Below, piece after piece: positions 61,402-64,000 of a DNA stretch of 64,000 nucleotides. Below the pieces are notes generated by a model, which was not told the DNA's origin, did not search any database, and saw nothing but the letters and a program-made list of their open reading frames with translations. The DNA lies in assembly GCF_000733475.1 (NCBI RefSeq), contig NZ_JPFK01000005.1:310001-374000 (forward strand), given 5' to 3'. This stretch comes from Mangrovimonas yunxiaonensis. GTDB lineage: Bacteria > Bacteroidota > Bacteroidia > Flavobacteriales > Flavobacteriaceae. How positions within the stretch are numbered: the first letter of the stretch is position 1; every line of letters starts with the position of its first letter. A program made the translations under genes and the position numbers.

Positions 61402-61447
61402 GAGAGTGCTTTAACAATATATTAATGTTGTAGCACTCTCTTTTTTT
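61402..61447 (+). terminator. Terminator after the lipoprotein gene
   Basis: GAGAGTGCT and TAGCACTCTC pair around an AT-rich loop with extra pairing (AACA/TGTT), followed by seven T. Confidence 0.88.
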
Positions 61448-61509
61448 AGTATATTGACTTTTTAACTTTTTAAAACGTAATATTAACCTTTAAAATCATA
61501 CAAACAATT

Positions 61510-62004
61510 ATGGGATTATTTTCATTTATTAAAGATGCCGGAGCCAAGATTTTTGGCGGAAAAACATCAGCAGAAGAAGCTGCCGAAGCTACAGCAGAAG
61601 CCGCTGCTGCTAAATTAAAGGCCGAAGAAGCTGCAGCAAGAACACTAGAAGAAACCATTTCAGACTTATCACTACAAGTCGAAAACTTAAACATTCATAT
61701 AGCTGACGACAAAGCTACAGTTACAGGAGCGGCTTACGACCAAGCCACCAAGGAAAAAGTGGTTCTAGTTGTAGGAAACTCGGTTGGAATAGCTACTGTA
61801 GACGACCAAATGACCGTTGAAAACCCAGAGCCTGAAGCGCAGTTTCATACTGTTGTAAGTGGCGACACCTTAGGGAAAATTGCTAAAAAATACTATGGAA
61901 ACGCGATGAAATACCCTGTTATATTTGAAGCCAATAAGCCTATGCTTAAAGATCCAGATTTAATTTACCCAGGACAAGTACTACGTATTCCTGCGTTGGA
62001 CTAA
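61510..62004 (+). CDS. BON-LysM protein (Kbp/YgaU-like)
   Basis: A 164-residue protein: an amphipathic N-terminus (MGLFSFIKDAGAKIFG), an Ala/Glu-rich helix, a BON domain at about 47-100 (ISDLSLQVENLNIHIADDKATVTGAA) and a LysM domain at about 115-162 (FHTVVSGDTLGKIAKKYYG, PDLIYPGQVLRIP). The E. coli relative Kbp binds potassium; whether this holds here is inference. No signal peptide, so cytoplasmic as for Kbp. Flanked by strong terminators on both sides, so it is a single-gene unit. Confidence 0.9.
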   Translation: MGLFSFIKDAGAKIFGGKTSAEEAAEATAEAAAAKLKAEEAAARTLEETISDLSLQVENLNIHIADDKATVTGAAYDQATKEKVVLVVGNSVGIATVDDQMTVENPEPEAQFHTVVSGDTLGKIAKKYYGNAMKYPVIFEANKPMLKDPDLIYPGQVLRIPALD

Positions 62005-62024
62005 CCGCATTTATTTAAAAACAG

Positions 62025-62056
62025 AAAAAAGCGCATTGTTGTAATGCGCTTTTTTT
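62025..62056. terminator. Bidirectional terminator between the LysM gene and nadD
   Basis: AAAGCGCATT and AATGCGCTTT pair around a short loop, with A- and T-runs on either side. Confidence 0.9.
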
Positions 62057-62633
62057 ATTTGTAAAAATTCATTTCATCCAAATACTCCCAAACGTTTTCG
62101 GGTAGCATGGGTTTAATATTTTTGCCTGCTTTTATGCTATCGCGAATAAAGGTGGAGGATAATTCCATTATAGGAGCTTCAACACGATTAATTTTCTCAT
62201 GCCCGTCAAAATGGGTTTCAATAGTGCCTTTAGAAATGCGTGGGTACACATAAATATCGTGATGCTCTAAAATAGCCTGGTAGTTTTTCCATTTGTGGAA
62301 CCCCTTTAAATTGTCTTCACCCATAATTAATGAAAACGTATGTTTAGGGTATTTTTCGTAAAGGTGCGCTAAGGTGTTAACCGTGTAATTGGGCTGTGGT
62401 AATTTAAATTCAATATTGCTTGGTTTTAGCTTGTCGTAAGCCTCGGTGGCACGATACACCATTTCGTAGCGGTGGTGATCATCTAACAACGAGCTTTTTT
62501 TCTTAAACGGGCTGTGTGGTGTAATCACAAACCACACCTGATCTAAATCACTAAATTCTGCCATATGGTTGGCAATAACTAGGTGGCCAATATGAATGGG
62601 GTTAAAAGTACCAAAGTAAAGCCCTATTTTCAT
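62055..62633 (-). CDS. nadD: Nicotinate-nucleotide adenylyltransferase
   Basis: A 192-residue enzyme joining nicotinate mononucleotide to AMP in NAD synthesis. The nucleotidyltransferase signature is LYFGTFNPIHIGH, with HIGH at residues 14-17, and the second motif SSTFIRDSI lies near 170. LIMGEDNLKGFHKW is also conserved. It starts 6 bases after gmk stops, as part of yicC-gmk-nadD. Confidence 0.95.
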   Translation of the reverse strand: MKIGLYFGTFNPIHIGHLVIANHMAEFSDLDQVWFVITPHSPFKKKSSLLDDHHRYEMVYRATEAYDKLKPSNIEFKLPQPNYTVNTLAHLYEKYPKHTFSLIMGEDNLKGFHKWKNYQAILEHHDIYVYPRISKGTIETHFDGHEKINRVEAPIMELSSTFIRDSIKAGKNIKPMLPENVWEYLDEMNFYK

Positions 62634-62639
62634 GCGTTG

Positions 62640-63215
62640 TTATTTAGAGATAAATTCAGACACTAAGCGATACGATTCTTCTAAAGCGTGCTCTAAGGTG
62701 TCGTTAACTACAATATGATCAAATAACGGTGCTGTAGCCAACTCGGCCGAAGCTTTGGCAATGCGCATGTTAATTTTATCGTTGGTTTCGGTCTGGCGTT
62801 TTTTAAGTCTAATTTTAAGCTCGTCTATACTAGGCGGTTTTACAAAAATGGCCAAGGTTTCTTCTGGGAATTTGCGTTTAATACGCAATCCACCAGATAC
62901 GTCAATATCAAAAATAACATGTTTGCCTTTTGCCCAAATGCGTTCGACTTCGGTTTTTAAGGTGCCGTAAAAGTTGTCGCGATACACTTCTTCCCATTCT
63001 AAAAATGCATCGTCTTTAATATTTTGTTTAAATGCTTCAAACGATAAAAAATAGTAATCTTTGCCATCTACTTCTTCACCGCGTTTGTCGCGCGAGGTGG
63101 CAGAAATAGAAAACTCCAGATCTAACTCTTTTTGTTTAAGCAAATGTTTTACTATGGTAGTTTTTCCAGAGCCTGAAGGGGCAGAAAAAACAATAAGCTT
63201 TCCTTTTTTTTGCAT
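62640..63215 (-). CDS. gmk: Guanylate kinase
   Basis: A 191-residue kinase converting GMP to GDP. P-loop APSGSGKTT is at residues 12-20, the GMP-binding region has FSISATSRDKRGEEVDGKDYYF and EWEEVYRDNFYGT, and IFDIDVSGGLRIK is Walker B-like. Its start overlaps the yicC stop by one base. Confidence 0.96.
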   Translation of the reverse strand: MQKKGKLIVFSAPSGSGKTTIVKHLLKQKELDLEFSISATSRDKRGEEVDGKDYYFLSFEAFKQNIKDDAFLEWEEVYRDNFYGTLKTEVERIWAKGKHVIFDIDVSGGLRIKRKFPEETLAIFVKPPSIDELKIRLKKRQTETNDKINMRIAKASAELATAPLFDHIVVNDTLEHALEESYRLVSEFISK

Positions 63216-64000
63216 TAGAGCACGTTTAAGAGTTGTTCTTTAATTTTTTCTAGCTCGTCTTTCATTTGAACTACCAGTTTTTGCATGGGTGCATGGTTGG
63301 ATTTTGAGCCAATGGTATTGATTTCTCGACCCATTTCCTGACCGATAAATCCGAGTTTTTTTCCGTTGGATTCTTTGGTGCCTAGAACTTTTAAGAAGTA
63401 GTCTAAATGGTTTTTTAAACGCACTTTTTCTTCGGTTATATCGTATTTTTCAATGTAGTAAACCAGCTCTTGCTCAAAGCGGTTTTCGTCTACCTTTTCC
63501 TTAATGTCTGCAATGCCTTTTTCCAAACGTGTTCTTACGGCATCAATGCGGTCTGGATCCATAGCTATTACGTCATCCAATAGCTGGTGAATGTTCTCCA
63601 GACGTTCTTTAAAATCGGTTTCCAAGCTTTTGCCTTCGTCTAAACGGTACTGCTCAATTTTTTCGAGCGTTTCATCTAGGGCGTTAGAAATGGTATTCCA
63701 CTCGTCCTCATCAATATCATCACGTTCAGTCGTTACGGCATCGGGTAGGCGAATGGCTATTTTTAACAATTCGGTAGCATCGCCATCAACCACATCCTTA
63801 AGTTGTTTTATGTACTCTTTTACAACGGTTTTGTTAATCTGTGACGAGGTTTCTTCACCGGTAATTTCTACATATAGCGAAAAGTCTATTTTTCCACGGC
63901 TTAAAGTCGCGGCAATGCGCTTTCTTATGTCGAGTTCTTTTTCTCTGTAAATAGAAGGCATTCTAGCGTTTAGGTCTAGGTTTTTGCTGTTTAAAGACTT
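63215..64000 (-). CDS. YicC family protein, 5' end outside the window
   Basis: About 261 residues are visible; the frame runs through the window edge (KSLNSKNLDLNAR then MPSIYREKELDIRKRIA), so the Met at 63961 is internal and the N-terminal MTGFG part is missing. The C-terminal DUF1732 region shows FIGQEMGREINTIGSKSNHAPMQKLVVQMKDELEKIKEQLLN. In E. coli YicC is an endoribonuclease, and the gene is often next to gmk, as here. Confidence 0.92.
   Translation of the reverse strand, partial: KSLNSKNLDLNARMPSIYREKELDIRKRIAATLSRGKIDFSLYVEITGEETSSQINKTVVKEYIKQLKDVVDGDATELLKIAIRLPDAVTTERDDIDEDEWNTISNALDETLEKIEQYRLDEGKSLETDFKERLENIHQLLDDVIAMDPDRIDAVRTRLEKGIADIKEKVDENRFEQELVYYIEKYDITEEKVRLKNHLDYFLKVLGTKESNGKKLGFIGQEMGREINTIGSKSNHAPMQKLVVQMKDELEKIKEQLLNVL

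Noticed and set aside
1-64000. tRNA, rRNA or tmRNA genes
   Set aside because: No cloverleaf or conserved rRNA sequence was recognised in the intergenic regions, though this was by eye and not by a covariance model.

Overview
The window is a chromosome segment of a marine-type member of the Flavobacteriaceae (Bacteroidota). Signs of this are C-terminal type IX secretion (T9SS) sorting domains on large secreted proteins, lipoproteins with short Bacteroidota-type lipoboxes, promoters of the TTG-N19/22-TAnnTTTG kind, A-rich leaders with almost no Shine-Dalgarno sequence, an IPExxxVDY protein, and a full Bacteroidota aerotolerance (bat) operon. No rRNA, tRNA, CRISPR array, transposase or integrase was found. 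The first and last genes run off the window.

Layout. 1-3.4 kb is accessory: the end of a DUF5694 lipoprotein, a T9SS protein with seven near-identical 56-residue blades, and a one-gene cassette-like unit (small monooxygenase-fold protein) between attC-like sequences. 3.6-9.4 kb is housekeeping: rnhA and purN, then acpP-fabF-rnc and an IPExxxVDY gene overlapping pyk. 9.4-21 kb is mixed metabolism: a DoxD-DoxA fusion with a small partner, dinB, a CYTH phosphatase, a YciI-like lipoprotein, an AEC transporter, an ABM-fold protein, an aminoadipate-semialdehyde-type dehydrogenase, a prolyl oligopeptidase, an AlbA_2 protein and a DUF4382 lipoprotein.

21.1-30.5 kb is the MoxR-DUF58-(BatD-like)-BatA-BatB-BatC-BatD-BatE operon, a membrane von Willebrand A/TPR assembly. 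30.5-36 kb holds a small membrane protein, SulP, universal stress protein, a second SulP and a beta carbonic anhydrase, a set that looks like bicarbonate uptake and interconversion. 36-40.7 kb has cvpA, a conserved small protein, pheS and an 811-residue Pif1/RecD-like helicase with HRDC and helix-turn-helix ends. 40.7-47.6 kb is a tripartite RND efflux system between a GbsR/MarR regulator, with a perfect 10-bp-arm palindrome in its promoter, and a TetR regulator.

47.6-58.8 kb is the most unusual part. The last 71 bp of the tetR gene recur exactly at 58765-58835, bracketing an 11.1-kb block. The block encodes a right-handed beta-helix secreted protein, a 3108-residue T9SS protein (about five EYxF repeats, ten MopE metal-binding motifs, two SusE/F-like domains, six leucine-rich-repeat modules, sorting domain), and a LuxR-type regulator fragment broken by an in-frame stop. 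This looks like an insertion that kept tetR intact, but no recombinase is present. 58.9-64 kb returns to core genes: a conserved small protein, gpsA, a lipoprotein, a BON-LysM protein, and nadD, gmk and yicC.
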